Origin: Bacillota bacterium
GTDB lineage: Bacteria > Bacillota > Clostridia > Acetivibrionales > DTU013
Length of the DNA stretch: 22,902 nucleotides
NCBI GenBank assembly: GCA_023409615.1
Contig: JAEYRF010000218.1
Coordinates: 1 to 22,902, forward strand
Direction: 5' to 3'
Both the position numbers and the translations under genes were made by a program. Each line of letters starts with the position of its first letter. Position 1 is the stretch's first letter. This document shows, in pieces, positions 7,865 to 15,169 of this stretch. Under the pieces are notes generated by a model. That model was not told where the DNA came from. It did no database searches and worked only from the letters and a program-made list of their open reading frames with translations.

Positions 7865-9379
7865 TCAGCTTTCCTTAACCGGTATTCTTACAAATACGCT
7901 CGTTCCTTCACCCGGAGCACTGGTTATATTTATGACATCTTCCATATTGAAAAAAAGCTTCAAGCGGCTGATTACATTATTTATACCTATGCCCGTGGTG
8001 TGTCCTGATTTCGGATGATCTAGTGCCGCCGAGCCTGTTTCAGTATTGTCCTGGAGAAGCTTATCTATTGCTGCCCTGTCCATACCCTTTCCATTATCAC
8101 CTACAATGATCTCTGCCATCTCTCCAACCTTCCTCACAGTAAGCGAAATCGCACCTCCAGCCTCGTTGTCACTAATTCCATGAATATAAGCGTTTTCCAC
8201 CAAAGGCTGCAGAATCATGCAAGGCATTCTGATGTCCAGTATGGTTTCATCAATATCCTTTGAATACTCAATTCTATCAGTAAACCTTGACTTCAATATA
8301 TAAATGTAGGTATCAATATTATTTATTTCCTCTCCCAGGGTTATTGGCTTGTCAAGCTTTTTAAGGTTATATCTGAAGAGGTTTGCTACATTTTCAATAA
8401 ACTCACATGTTCTATCAGCGCCTTCAAGCATCGCAATCTGAGCACCTGCATTCAAAGTATTGAAAATGAAATGGGGGTTGATCTGAGACTGAAGGGCAGC
8501 AAGCTCTGCTTCCTTTAAATGGGCTTTCATACTCAGGTTCTGCATTTCCTGCTCCTTAAGCTGTCCCTCTAACTCCGCCTTCTCCCTGATCTGGCCTATA
8601 TACAGCTTGATGCTTGATGTCATCCTGTTAAATGCATCTGCCATAACACTTATTTCGTCATCAGTATCAACATATACCTGCTTCACATCAAAATTTCCTC
8701 TTGAAATCTCATCAGCTGAGTGAGAAAGGGTAATTATGGGTTTCGTGATTTTGTAAGTAAACCATATTATCAGCAAAATATTAAGTATTACAACACCAAC
8801 TATCATACCAATATTCAACATCTGAATGAAGTTAAGCCTGCCTGCCACAATCAGATACCTGGATGTGTTTTCCTGCAGAAGCCTGTTATTAAGCCTATTA
8901 ATGTAAATGCTTATGTATCCGAAAACTTTACTTGCCTCATTGTAATGTGCAATGTATTCATTGATATCCCTTCCCCTTTTTGACTGAACCGCTTCATCAG
9001 CCTCACTCAGATATGTAACAATCATATTGCGTATATCTTTGAGCAGCAAACCACTTTCTGTATTGGGAATTTCATTTGTAATCCCGTCAATTTTCTCTTG
9101 CAGTTCAGTCACATTACTCAGGTACTGTCGAAGGCTGTCTGAGTGCTTTGTAACCAAAAAGCTCTCCAAGTGCTGCTCAACACTGTTTACATTGCTATAA
9201 AGCTCATTGAGCTCTACGTTACTCATAAACATTGTATTCATCTTGTCCATTAGCATACGAGCATTGTAATAAGTATACAAGCTCGTTATGGCCATGATGA
9301 ATGTAATAAGCATAAAATACATCAGCAATTTTTTTCGTATTTTATTGTTGCCGGTAAAGCCCTTGAAAATTTTAATCAT
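7865..9379 (-). CDS. YesM/LytS-type sensor histidine kinase
   Basis: The kinase is 504 residues. Two transmembrane helices (about 18-38 and 187-209) flank a 150-residue helical extracellular domain rich in coiled-coil pattern. A HAMP linker (about 210-262) and a charged coiled coil follow. The His_kinase domain has phosphoacceptor H303 in the QINPHFIFNTL motif. The HATPase_c domain shows an N box (PLVENAYIHG, near 392-401), DNGKGM (428-433) and GIGINNV. The extracellular part lacks a Cache or PAS look, which fits a kinase that senses through a partner protein rather than by binding ligand itself. It overlaps the preceding anchored sugar-binding gene by 8 bases (9372-9379) and ends 7 bases before the regulator. 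The family call is secure; partnership with the binding protein rests on the gene order and the known XylFII-LytS complex. Confidence 0.93.
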   Translation of the reverse strand: MIKIFKGFTGNNKIRKKLLMYFMLITFIMAITSLYTYYNARMLMDKMNTMFMSNVELNELYSNVNSVEQHLESFLVTKHSDSLRQYLSNVTELQEKIDGITNEIPNTESGLLLKDIRNMIVTYLSEADEAVQSKRGRDINEYIAHYNEASKVFGYISIYINRLNNRLLQENTSRYLIVAGRLNFIQMLNIGMIVGVVILNILLIIWFTYKITKPIITLSHSADEISRGNFDVKQVYVDTDDEISVMADAFNRMTSSIKLYIGQIREKAELEGQLKEQEMQNLSMKAHLKEAELAALQSQINPHFIFNTLNAGAQIAMLEGADRTCEFIENVANLFRYNLKKLDKPITLGEEINNIDTYIYILKSRFTDRIEYSKDIDETILDIRMPCMILQPLVENAYIHGISDNEAGGAISLTVRKVGEMAEIIVGDNGKGMDRAAIDKLLQDNTETGSAALDHPKSGHTTGIGINNVISRLKLFFNMEDVINITSAPGEGTSVFVRIPVKES

Positions 9380-10415
9380 TCAACGACTCCTGCTCATTTT
9401 CTATTTCACTTTTCTTCAAGAATTCGTCAAGGTTGCTTTTTGTAACTCCATACACCCCTGTGTCAACATATGAGGATGTTGTTTTCTTCTTTTTTATCTC
9501 AACAAGAGATTTTATGCTTTCATACCCCATGTTCACCGGGTCACTTGCTACAGTTCCGTATATTACTTCCTTTTCTATATAACGCCATATTTCCGGTAAA
9601 TCTCCATACCCTACTATAGATATTTGTCCTACCCTGTTCAGGTCTACTACTACCTGGGCGGCTCCCACAGTATCTTTTGCATTGGTACAGAATATAGCAT
9701 TAATTTCGGGGTAGTTGTTTATTATTTCGTTTGTGATTTCACCCGCACTGAAAATACCCATACTTGACATCCTGATTTCCTTAATGTCAATATCGTTCTG
9801 CAAGTCTTCTACAGCACCCTTGAGTCCTGTGATTATCAAGTTCTGGGAAACATGGCCCTCTTCATCTCTATAGCTGTTGAGGATAACAGCCACGTTAGCC
9901 TTACCCCCTGTTGCTTCTGTGATAAGTCTTCCGGCAACAGAGCCTATCTGAAAACTATTTGTTCCAATAAAAGAAAGTCTCTTGCTCTTTTTTGCATCAC
10001 TGTCAATAGTAATAACAGGTATATCCATGGCTGCGGCTTTATCTATAATAGGAGTAAAGATCCCCTCATTAAGTACATGAGTGGCTATTCCATCAACCTT
10101 AGACGCAATAGCTATATCCAGATATTGCAGTTCCTCATCTATGTTCGTAAATCTCGGGCCGTTAAATTCAACTGCTGCCCCAAATTCTTTAGCCGCCTCG
10201 AAGGCTCCTTTTTTAACTGATTGCCAAAAGGGATCATCGGTACTCTGAGCTATTAATACGAAGTGATATTCGGGTTTTTTGGCGCTTTCTGTTATTTTGG
10301 AGCTGTCATTCAGATTATTCAAACCACTATCAATGATATAAAACCATGAAAAAGAAAGTATGAAACCAAATGCTAGTATTATAAAAATTATAGCGGCAGT
10401 ATAGAATCTTTTCAT
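9372..10415 (-). CDS. Membrane-anchored sugar-binding sensor protein (XylFII-like)
   Basis: This type I periplasmic-binding fold has an uncleaved N-terminal transmembrane anchor (about residues 5-28) and no lipobox cysteine. Binding-protein features include LIAQSTDDPFWQSVKKGA, PVITIDSDA, SFIGTNSFQIGSVAGRLI, AIFCTNAKDTVGAAQVV and VGYGDLPEIW. I chose ATG 10415 over an in-frame ATG at 10430, because GGTGAGG lies 5 bases before 10415 and nothing comparable precedes 10430. The result is 347 residues. Its stop codon overlaps the histidine kinase start by 8 bases. No transporter genes lie in the same transcription unit, a terminator separating it from mmsB. That fits a signalling rather than uptake role, as in the XylFII-LytS complex of Clostridium beijerinckii. 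Ligand identity is unknown; xylose, ribose or galactose are all possible. Confidence 0.87.
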   Translation of the reverse strand: MKRFYTAAIIFIILAFGFILSFSWFYIIDSGLNNLNDSSKITESAKKPEYHFVLIAQSTDDPFWQSVKKGAFEAAKEFGAAVEFNGPRFTNIDEELQYLDIAIASKVDGIATHVLNEGIFTPIIDKAAAMDIPVITIDSDAKKSKRLSFIGTNSFQIGSVAGRLITEATGGKANVAVILNSYRDEEGHVSQNLIITGLKGAVEDLQNDIDIKEIRMSSMGIFSAGEITNEIINNYPEINAIFCTNAKDTVGAAQVVVDLNRVGQISIVGYGDLPEIWRYIEKEVIYGTVASDPVNMGYESIKSLVEIKKKKTTSSYVDTGVYGVTKSNLDEFLKKSEIENEQESLND

Positions 10416-10491
10416 TAGGACCTCACCCATGCAACATCTTATAGCCTTAATCTTTATAGTTATTGTACCATATTTTCCATATTAGTAGCAT

Positions 10492-10540
10492 AAAAAAAAG
10501 ACAACCTGCACAAAACATTACTAAAGTGCGGCCGTCTTTT
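10492..10540 (-). terminator. Intrinsic terminator after mmsB
   Basis: Read on the minus strand, AAAAGAC-GGCC-GCAC pairs with GTGC-(bulged A)-GGTT-GTCTTTT using two G-U pairs, followed by further Ts (eight Ts in total at 10492-10499). It lies 33 bases after the permease stop codon. It separates the transporter operon from the sensor genes, which would then need their own promoter in 10416-10491. I see no convincing promoter there. Confidence 0.8.
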
Positions 10541-10572
10541 ACTTTGTAAAACTATTCAATTTCCAATAACAT

Positions 10573-11796
10573 CTAGCCAAGCCTGGATTTAGATTTCGAG
10601 TACATGTCAAACGCAACGGCAAGCAGCACGACCATGCCTTTTGCGACAGACTGCAAAAAGACATTCAAACCTATAATTGACATGCCGTTATTCATAACGC
10701 CCATAATAAGAGCGCCCACGACAGCTCCCCATATTGTACCTACGCCACCGTATGCAGAAGCACCTCCGATAAAACAAGCACCTATGGCGTCAAGCTCAAA
10801 GTTCGCTCCGACATTAGGCGAGGCAGCCATCATTCTACCTGCAGTTACTACAGCTGCGACCCCGGATAAAAGACCCATGTTCGAATACACAAGGAACATC
10901 ATTTTTTTGGTGTTGACACCAGAAAGCTCTGCAGCTTTAATATTTCCTCCCATGGCGTAAATATGGCGTCCAGGTATAGTCTTGGTCGCTATGAACGTAT
11001 AGATTGCGTATAACGCGGCCAGTAAAATCAACATTATGGGCAAGCCTTCATCCATCGCCAGCCAGTAAGTGAAAATATTTATAACAATAAAAAACGAAAT
11101 TGCTTTTGTGATAACTGACTTTAAAGATGCAACTTCATATCCACGCGATTGCTTGCTTTTCCTGTTAAAAATAAGAACCAGCACGTAAATGATGGATAAT
11201 GCAATCCCTACGATAAGCATCGTTACATTTAGAAACTCCGGCTTATTCTGCAACTGCAGCAAATCGCCGATGTGTAAAAAATCCGGGACGGTATTTGGAG
11301 CGATGTCGGGAACCGAACCCGTTCCGATAGTAATGTACAAACCGGAAAGTGGTAAGGTCTTACCATTCAGAATAATATTGTTGATCCCTCGGAAAACCAT
11401 CATACCTGCCAGTGTTGTGATAAATGGCGGCACTTTGACATACGCTATCCAAAAGCCCTGCCATATGCCTGCCAAAAGGCCGGTCATAATGCTTATGATT
11501 ATAGCCAGCCAGGAGGGTAGACCAATTGTTGTTGCCAACAGGCCAGACATGGCGCTTACCAGGGCGACCAGCGCACCAACCGAAAGGTCAACGTTACCAC
11601 CTGTCAATATACAAAACATCATTCCTATGGCGAGTATCAGAACATATGCGTTCTGGCGCACCAGCATCTGCACGTTTCTTGGCCAGATAAGCTTACCGCC
11701 GGTTACGACCCCGAAAAAGATCACAATAACAACCAGGGCAAAAGCCATCCCGTATTGCCGCAAGTTACGGTTCATAAATTCCTTAACGCTGTTCAT
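10573..11796 (-). CDS. mmsB: Multiple-monosaccharide ABC transporter permease (MmsB/GguB)
   Basis: This 407-residue polytopic membrane protein of the RbsC/XylH/GguB family should form the sugar channel in the cytoplasmic membrane. About ten hydrophobic segments are visible. The conserved ILTGGNVDLSVGA segment after the second or third helix is the permease signature of this group, and VKVPPFITTLAGMMVFRG matches the following conserved loop. The late AMGGNIKAAELSGVNT is the EAA-like ATPase-contact loop, followed by IGGASAYGGVGTIWGAVVGAL. The extended loop with PDIAPNTVPDF and the 407-residue length favour the GguB/XylH branch over RbsC (about 320). A GGGGG ribosome site precedes the ATG, 11 bases after the mmsA stop, so the two genes are co-translated. 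Substrate specificity cannot be read from the permease. Confidence 0.92.
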   Translation of the reverse strand: MNSVKEFMNRNLRQYGMAFALVVIVIFFGVVTGGKLIWPRNVQMLVRQNAYVLILAIGMMFCILTGGNVDLSVGALVALVSAMSGLLATTIGLPSWLAIIISIMTGLLAGIWQGFWIAYVKVPPFITTLAGMMVFRGINNIILNGKTLPLSGLYITIGTGSVPDIAPNTVPDFLHIGDLLQLQNKPEFLNVTMLIVGIALSIIYVLVLIFNRKSKQSRGYEVASLKSVITKAISFFIVINIFTYWLAMDEGLPIMLILLAALYAIYTFIATKTIPGRHIYAMGGNIKAAELSGVNTKKMMFLVYSNMGLLSGVAAVVTAGRMMAASPNVGANFELDAIGACFIGGASAYGGVGTIWGAVVGALIMGVMNNGMSIIGLNVFLQSVAKGMVVLLAVAFDMYSKSKSRLG

Positions 11797-11807
11797 ATAA
11801 ATTCCCC

Positions 11808-13343
11808 CTATCGCCCTGCTGAACTTTTAATTATTGTAGACATGATATCTTCTTGTGTCGCTTCGCTCGTCTGCATTTCACCGACAACACGTCCCTCATT
11901 GATTATGTACAAGCGGTCGGTAACTCCTAATATCTCAGGTAACTCCGAAGAGATCATGATGACGCATTTACCGGCCTGCGCCAACTGTATGATTATCTTG
12001 TATATCTCATACTTCGCGCCAACGTCGATTCCCCTAGTAGGCTCGTCAAGTATCAGCACATCGGGAGAGGCAAATATCCATTTACTGAGTACTACCTTCT
12101 GCTGGTTTCCTCCCGAAAGATTGCCCGCTTTCTGAAACACACTTGACGACTTTATGTTGAACCGCTCTTTATAATCCTTTCCGATTACGATTTCTTCATC
12201 TTCGTCTATGACGAAACCTCTTGTAATCGCCTTCAAATTGGCCAGAGTAATGTTCCTTTTAATGTCCTGTATATGCACCAAGCCCGCCGTCTTTCTGTCT
12301 TCGGTAACATAAGCTATTCCGTTGTCTATTGCCTGACTGATATTATTCAGAGTAATCTCCTTGCCATCCTTGATAAGCGACCCGCTTATCTTTTTACCGT
12401 ATGCTTTTCCGAACACGCTCATTGCAATCTCTGTTCTTCCTGCGCCCATGAGGCCGGCGAGTCCAACTATTTCGCCTTTTTTAAAGGACATGTTGACATT
12501 GTTAATAACGACCCTTTCCTCATCCAGAGGATCATGCACTACCCAGTCTTTTATTTCGAAACCTATCTCACCGGCATTTACCGAATGCTTCGGGAAACGG
12601 TCCGTAAGCTCGCGGCCTACCATCCCCTTAATTATCCGGCCTTCGCTGATATGTACGGAGTTGTCCAGAGTTTCTATCGTCTTTCCATCCCGCAGAACGG
12701 TAATATTATTCGCGATCTTTATGACTTCATGGATCTTATGAGAAATCATTATGCACGTCAAACCATGCTCTTTATTAAGCGTCTGTAAAAGATCGAGAAG
12801 GTGATTAGAATCTTCGTCATTAAGAGCTGCTGTTGGCTCATCTAATATGAGTAGTTCGCAGTTTTTCGACAGCGCCTTTGCTATCTCGACAAGCTGCTGT
12901 TTACCAACGCCTATATTTTTTATCTGCGTTGTAAACTTTTCATTAAGGCCGACTTCTTTCATTAGCGCGATAGCTTTGCTATTGGTTTCATCCCAGTCTA
13001 TTACACCGTTCTTCGTTCTTTCATTTCCTAAAAAAATATTCTCTGCGATTGTCATGAAAGGACTGAGTGCCAGTTCCTGATGGATTATAGCTATCCCGGC
13101 TGCCTCGCTATCGCGTATATTTCTAAATCTGCATTCGGCCCCCTTATAAATTATGTCACCACTATATGAACCGTAAGCATATATACCGCTTAGAACGTTC
13201 ATCAATGTAGATTTGCCGGCCCCATTTTCCCCAACCAGAGCATGAATCTCGCCCTTTTTTACTTTAAAATTAACATTGCTCAGAGCGGTGACGCCAGGGA
13301 ACTCTTTGGTTATGTTTTCCATTTCAAGGATATATTCCGACAT
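11808..13343 (-). CDS. mmsA: Multiple-monosaccharide ABC transporter ATP-binding protein (MmsA/GguA)
   Basis: The protein is a 511-residue tandem ATPase that would energise sugar import through MmsB. The first nucleotide-binding domain has Walker A GENGAGKST (about 38-46), a signature-like VGVGKQQLVEIAKAL in place of LSGGQ, and Walker B LLILDEPTAAL. The second has a degenerate Walker A (GLMGAGRTE, lacking the lysine), an intact LSGGNQQKVVLSKW signature, and VLILDEPTRGIDVGAK. A degenerate second P-loop is normal for the RbsA/XylG/MglA/GguA group, so it is not damage. The AAGGAG ribosome site precedes ATG 13343. It is separated from chvE by a 240-base hairpin-rich gap. The opening MSEYILEMENITKEFPGV and the chvE neighbour favour the GguA name over XylG. 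Confidence 0.93.
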   Translation of the reverse strand: MSEYILEMENITKEFPGVTALSNVNFKVKKGEIHALVGENGAGKSTLMNVLSGIYAYGSYSGDIIYKGAECRFRNIRDSEAAGIAIIHQELALSPFMTIAENIFLGNERTKNGVIDWDETNSKAIALMKEVGLNEKFTTQIKNIGVGKQQLVEIAKALSKNCELLILDEPTAALNDEDSNHLLDLLQTLNKEHGLTCIMISHKIHEVIKIANNITVLRDGKTIETLDNSVHISEGRIIKGMVGRELTDRFPKHSVNAGEIGFEIKDWVVHDPLDEERVVINNVNMSFKKGEIVGLAGLMGAGRTEIAMSVFGKAYGKKISGSLIKDGKEITLNNISQAIDNGIAYVTEDRKTAGLVHIQDIKRNITLANLKAITRGFVIDEDEEIVIGKDYKERFNIKSSSVFQKAGNLSGGNQQKVVLSKWIFASPDVLILDEPTRGIDVGAKYEIYKIIIQLAQAGKCVIMISSELPEILGVTDRLYIINEGRVVGEMQTSEATQEDIMSTIIKSSAGR

Positions 13344-13416
13344 TTGTCTGCTCCTTTATATTGCATCGGTTTATATTGGAAATATTTCAGGAATTTCCTT
13401 ACCTTTGCAGTTTCAA

Positions 13417-13537
13417 CGAGGCGGCCACTGCCTCGCTATAACAAAAGCTTAAGTTGTCTGTCTCCGAAGAAAATCTCGGGGGCATCGAGCCCCACTCGAT
13501 TATGGTCAGATTCCGCTGTGGCGGAATGACTATAATC
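13417..13537. repeat. Cluster of inverted repeats between chvE and mmsA
   Basis: Three palindromic units lie in the gap. CGAGGC at 13417-13422 pairs with GCCTCG at 13430-13435. GGGGC/GCCCC flank ATCGA within about 13479-13493. A longer imperfect hairpin has left arm 13498-13516 and right arm 13521-13537; ATTCCGC/GCGGAAT is at its tip and GATTAT/ATAATC at its base, with a 2-base bulge. The layout resembles a small dispersed palindromic element and could also protect the 3' end of the chvE message. Copy number elsewhere is unknown. Confidence 0.5.
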
Positions 13538-13568
13538 AAAAATGGCGGCAGCTATGCTGCCGCCATTT
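13537..13568 (-). terminator. Strong hairpin after chvE, probable attenuator
   Basis: A perfect 13-base-pair stem (13540-13552 with 13556-13568) with a TAT loop lies 15 bases after the chvE stop. On the minus strand it is followed by Ts that begin in the stem. There is no obvious promoter between it and mmsA. It is therefore more likely a partial terminator or mRNA stabiliser that raises binding-protein output over ATPase and permease, a common layout for binding-protein transporters. Confidence 0.75.
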
Positions 13569-13583
13569 CTGTAGTCAATAAAC

Positions 13584-14666
13584 TTACTGTGCGTCCGGTA
13601 TATCTGCTAACTCATAGTACTTGCTGTCAACGAGCAATTCTTTCCAGTTATCCTTGTTTGCAAACTTAATCTCACAGTTGAGTGAAGGAACTTTAATCAC
13701 TCCGTTGTCATATTCGGCATTAACCGGGACTTTCTGCCCTGCAAGTAACGCATCTGTCATAGCGATAACTTGGTCAGCAAGAACCCTGGTATCCTTGAAA
13801 ATTGACATCGACTGTTCGCCGCGGATGATCTGGCCTACATTGATCTTGTCACAGTCCTGGCCTGTGATTACCGGGAATGGCTTGTCTCCCGAGCCATATC
13901 CGGCTGACTTCAAGGAAGCTACGATACCCTGTGCAAGGCTATCATTTGGTGAGAGAACTACGTCGATATTTTCATCTGCATAATAAGCAGTCAGAAGGTT
14001 ATCCATCCTGTCCTGAGCTCCCTTTGACTCCCAGTTTGTAATAGCAATCTGGTCCGGGAATTTAGTCTGAGTTGATTTAACAACAAGCACGCCGCTGTCT
14101 ATGTATTTCTGCAGAACATCCATTGCGCCTTTGTTAAACAATCCTGCGTTATTGTCGCCGGGGTCACCGCCGAAGCATTCCATCGAGAATGGGCCCTTTT
14201 CGCCTTCTTTAAGTTTAAGAGCGCTTTCGATGAACTCTCCCTGCATCTTGCCAACACCATAATTGTCAAATGTTGCATAATAGTCACATTTGTCGGTATT
14301 AGTGATCAGCCTGTCATATGCTATTACAGGTATCTTTGCTTTTTTAGCCTGCTCAAGAACTCCACCCAATGCACCGCCATCGATTGAAGCGATAACAAGA
14401 ACATTAACTCCCTGGGTAATCTGGTTCTCAATCTGACTATTCTGGACATCCTGCTTGTTGTCAGCATATTGAAGATCTACTTTGTATCCTTTTGCTTCAA
14501 GAGCGGCCTTAACATTTGCGCCGTCCTCATTCCATCTCTGGAGTGATTTCGTCGGCATTGTAACTCCAACAAGTTTAGCCGATCCCTTGCCTGGTCCAGC
14601 ACAGCCAACAATCAGGGTTGACAGTATAGCCAGCACTAACATGAACACGATTGACCTCTTTAACAT
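13584..14666 (-). CDS. chvE: ChvE-type multiple-monosaccharide-binding lipoprotein
   Basis: This 360-residue extracytoplasmic sugar-binding protein would deliver sugar to MmsA-MmsB. The signal peptide ends at a lipobox (LIVGC, lipidated Cys22). ChvE family features are VGVTMPTKSLQRWNEDG, LQYADNKQDVQNSQIENQI, IPVIAYDRLI, YYATFDNYGVGKMQG and CFGGDPGDNNAGLF. VLSPNDSLAQGIV and PVITGQDCDKINVGQII also match, followed by SMSIFKDTR. Compared with the two other binding proteins in this window, it has the complete ChvE pattern, including the G(D/S)P.DNNA loop. An excellent GGAGGG ribosome site lies 6 bases before the ATG. It is the first gene of the transporter operon and is divergent from the SLH protein gene. 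ChvE proteins bind several aldoses (galactose, arabinose, xylose and others), so the ligand is open. Confidence 0.93.
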   Translation of the reverse strand: MLKRSIVFMLVLAILSTLIVGCAGPGKGSAKLVGVTMPTKSLQRWNEDGANVKAALEAKGYKVDLQYADNKQDVQNSQIENQITQGVNVLVIASIDGGALGGVLEQAKKAKIPVIAYDRLITNTDKCDYYATFDNYGVGKMQGEFIESALKLKEGEKGPFSMECFGGDPGDNNAGLFNKGAMDVLQKYIDSGVLVVKSTQTKFPDQIAITNWESKGAQDRMDNLLTAYYADENIDVVLSPNDSLAQGIVASLKSAGYGSGDKPFPVITGQDCDKINVGQIIRGEQSMSIFKDTRVLADQVIAMTDALLAGQKVPVNAEYDNGVIKVPSLNCEIKFANKDNWKELLVDSKYYELADIPDAQ

Positions 14667-14695
14667 AGTGATCCCTCCAATTATTTAATATATAT

Positions 14696-14723
14696 ATATT
14701 ATTTCTTATTCTGGAAATCACAA
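14696..14723 (-). promoter_or_regulatory. Candidate promoter of the chvE-mmsA-mmsB operon
   Basis: Read on the minus strand, TTGTGA (14723-14718) and TAATAT (14701-14696) are separated by 16 bases, about 30 bases before the chvE start codon. The surrounding AT run means chance matches are likely. A YesN-family activator would be expected to bind just upstream. Confidence 0.35.
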
Positions 14724-14811
14724 ATGGAGAAAATTATCGTATATAGGTAAATTATTATCATTAGGAGTAATCGAAAATTATATCTGGAAAATATCAATGT
14801 TAAAATAATCC

Positions 14812-14824
14812 TGTAAGTGTTACA
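14812..14824. promoter_or_regulatory. Palindrome TGTAA-GTG-TTACA, candidate operator
   Basis: A perfect 5-base inverted repeat around a 3-base spacer lies in the gap between the divergent chvE and SLH-protein genes, about 145 bases upstream of chvE. It could be an operator for the local regulator or a loose cre-like (CcpA) site, but the centre lacks the CG of the usual cre. The rest of 14667-14970 is AT-rich, with nothing else I can name. Confidence 0.25.
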
Positions 14825-14974
14825 ACCTATCGCTTGATCACTTCTATATCAACATAACAAACTTTATACGGTAACTTTAAATAGCTTGTAATATATTATT
14901 TTATTTGGTAGAATATAGAAAAATATCAAATTTCTGTGGAGTTACCTCTTGCAGAATAGAAAGCGAGTTAAAAA

Positions 14975-15129
14975 ATGAAGCATATTGATTACAAAGGCAT
15001 GAGCTTGTTACAAATGGCAACCTGTATTGCGTTGATGGATCTAGAAGTATTACAAAAGCCGCCGCCGTTCTGAACTTCTCTCAAACAGCTTTCTCAAAGA
15101 TAGCGATTCGAATTGATGATGAGCTTATA
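14975..15129 (+). pseudogene. Frameshifted remnant of a LysR-type regulator N-terminus
   Basis: Frame one runs from ATG 14975 to a TGA at 15071-15073 and begins MKHIDYKGMSLLQMA, the usual first-helix style of LysR proteins. Around 15035-15045 the homology moves to another frame. That frame reads ITKAAAVLNFSQTAFSK and then IRIDDEL, which is the conserved helix-turn-helix of LysR regulators (ITKAAE.L..SQPA.SK). Homology ends right after the helix-turn-helix, and the frame runs on into the ribosome site of the next gene. One indel and the loss of about 240 C-terminal codons make this a pseudogene. The match was made by eye, but it is specific. Confidence 0.65.
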
Positions 15130-15169
15130 AATACAACTACTTTCAATGAAAAAAAATGGAGGAAAAACA

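Noticed and set aside
10416..10430. ATG at 10430 as start of the anchored binding protein
   Set aside because: It has no ribosome site, while the ATG at 10415 has GGTGAGG at the right distance.
11189..11800. Long plus-strand open frame opposite mmsB
   Set aside because: It is antisense to a clear membrane permease, has no family look and no ribosome site; it is a shadow of the permease codons. The same holds for the frames opposite mmsA, the kinase, the regulator and the ferredoxin-ATPases.
12400..12500. Degenerate second Walker A of MmsA considered as a damaged gene
   Set aside because: Loss of the lysine in the second P-loop is typical of the RbsA/XylG/GguA family.
15146..15169. ATG at 15146 as start of the SLH phosphoesterase
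   Set aside because: It would place the GGAGG ribosome site inside the coding region and add eight charged residues before a normal signal peptide.
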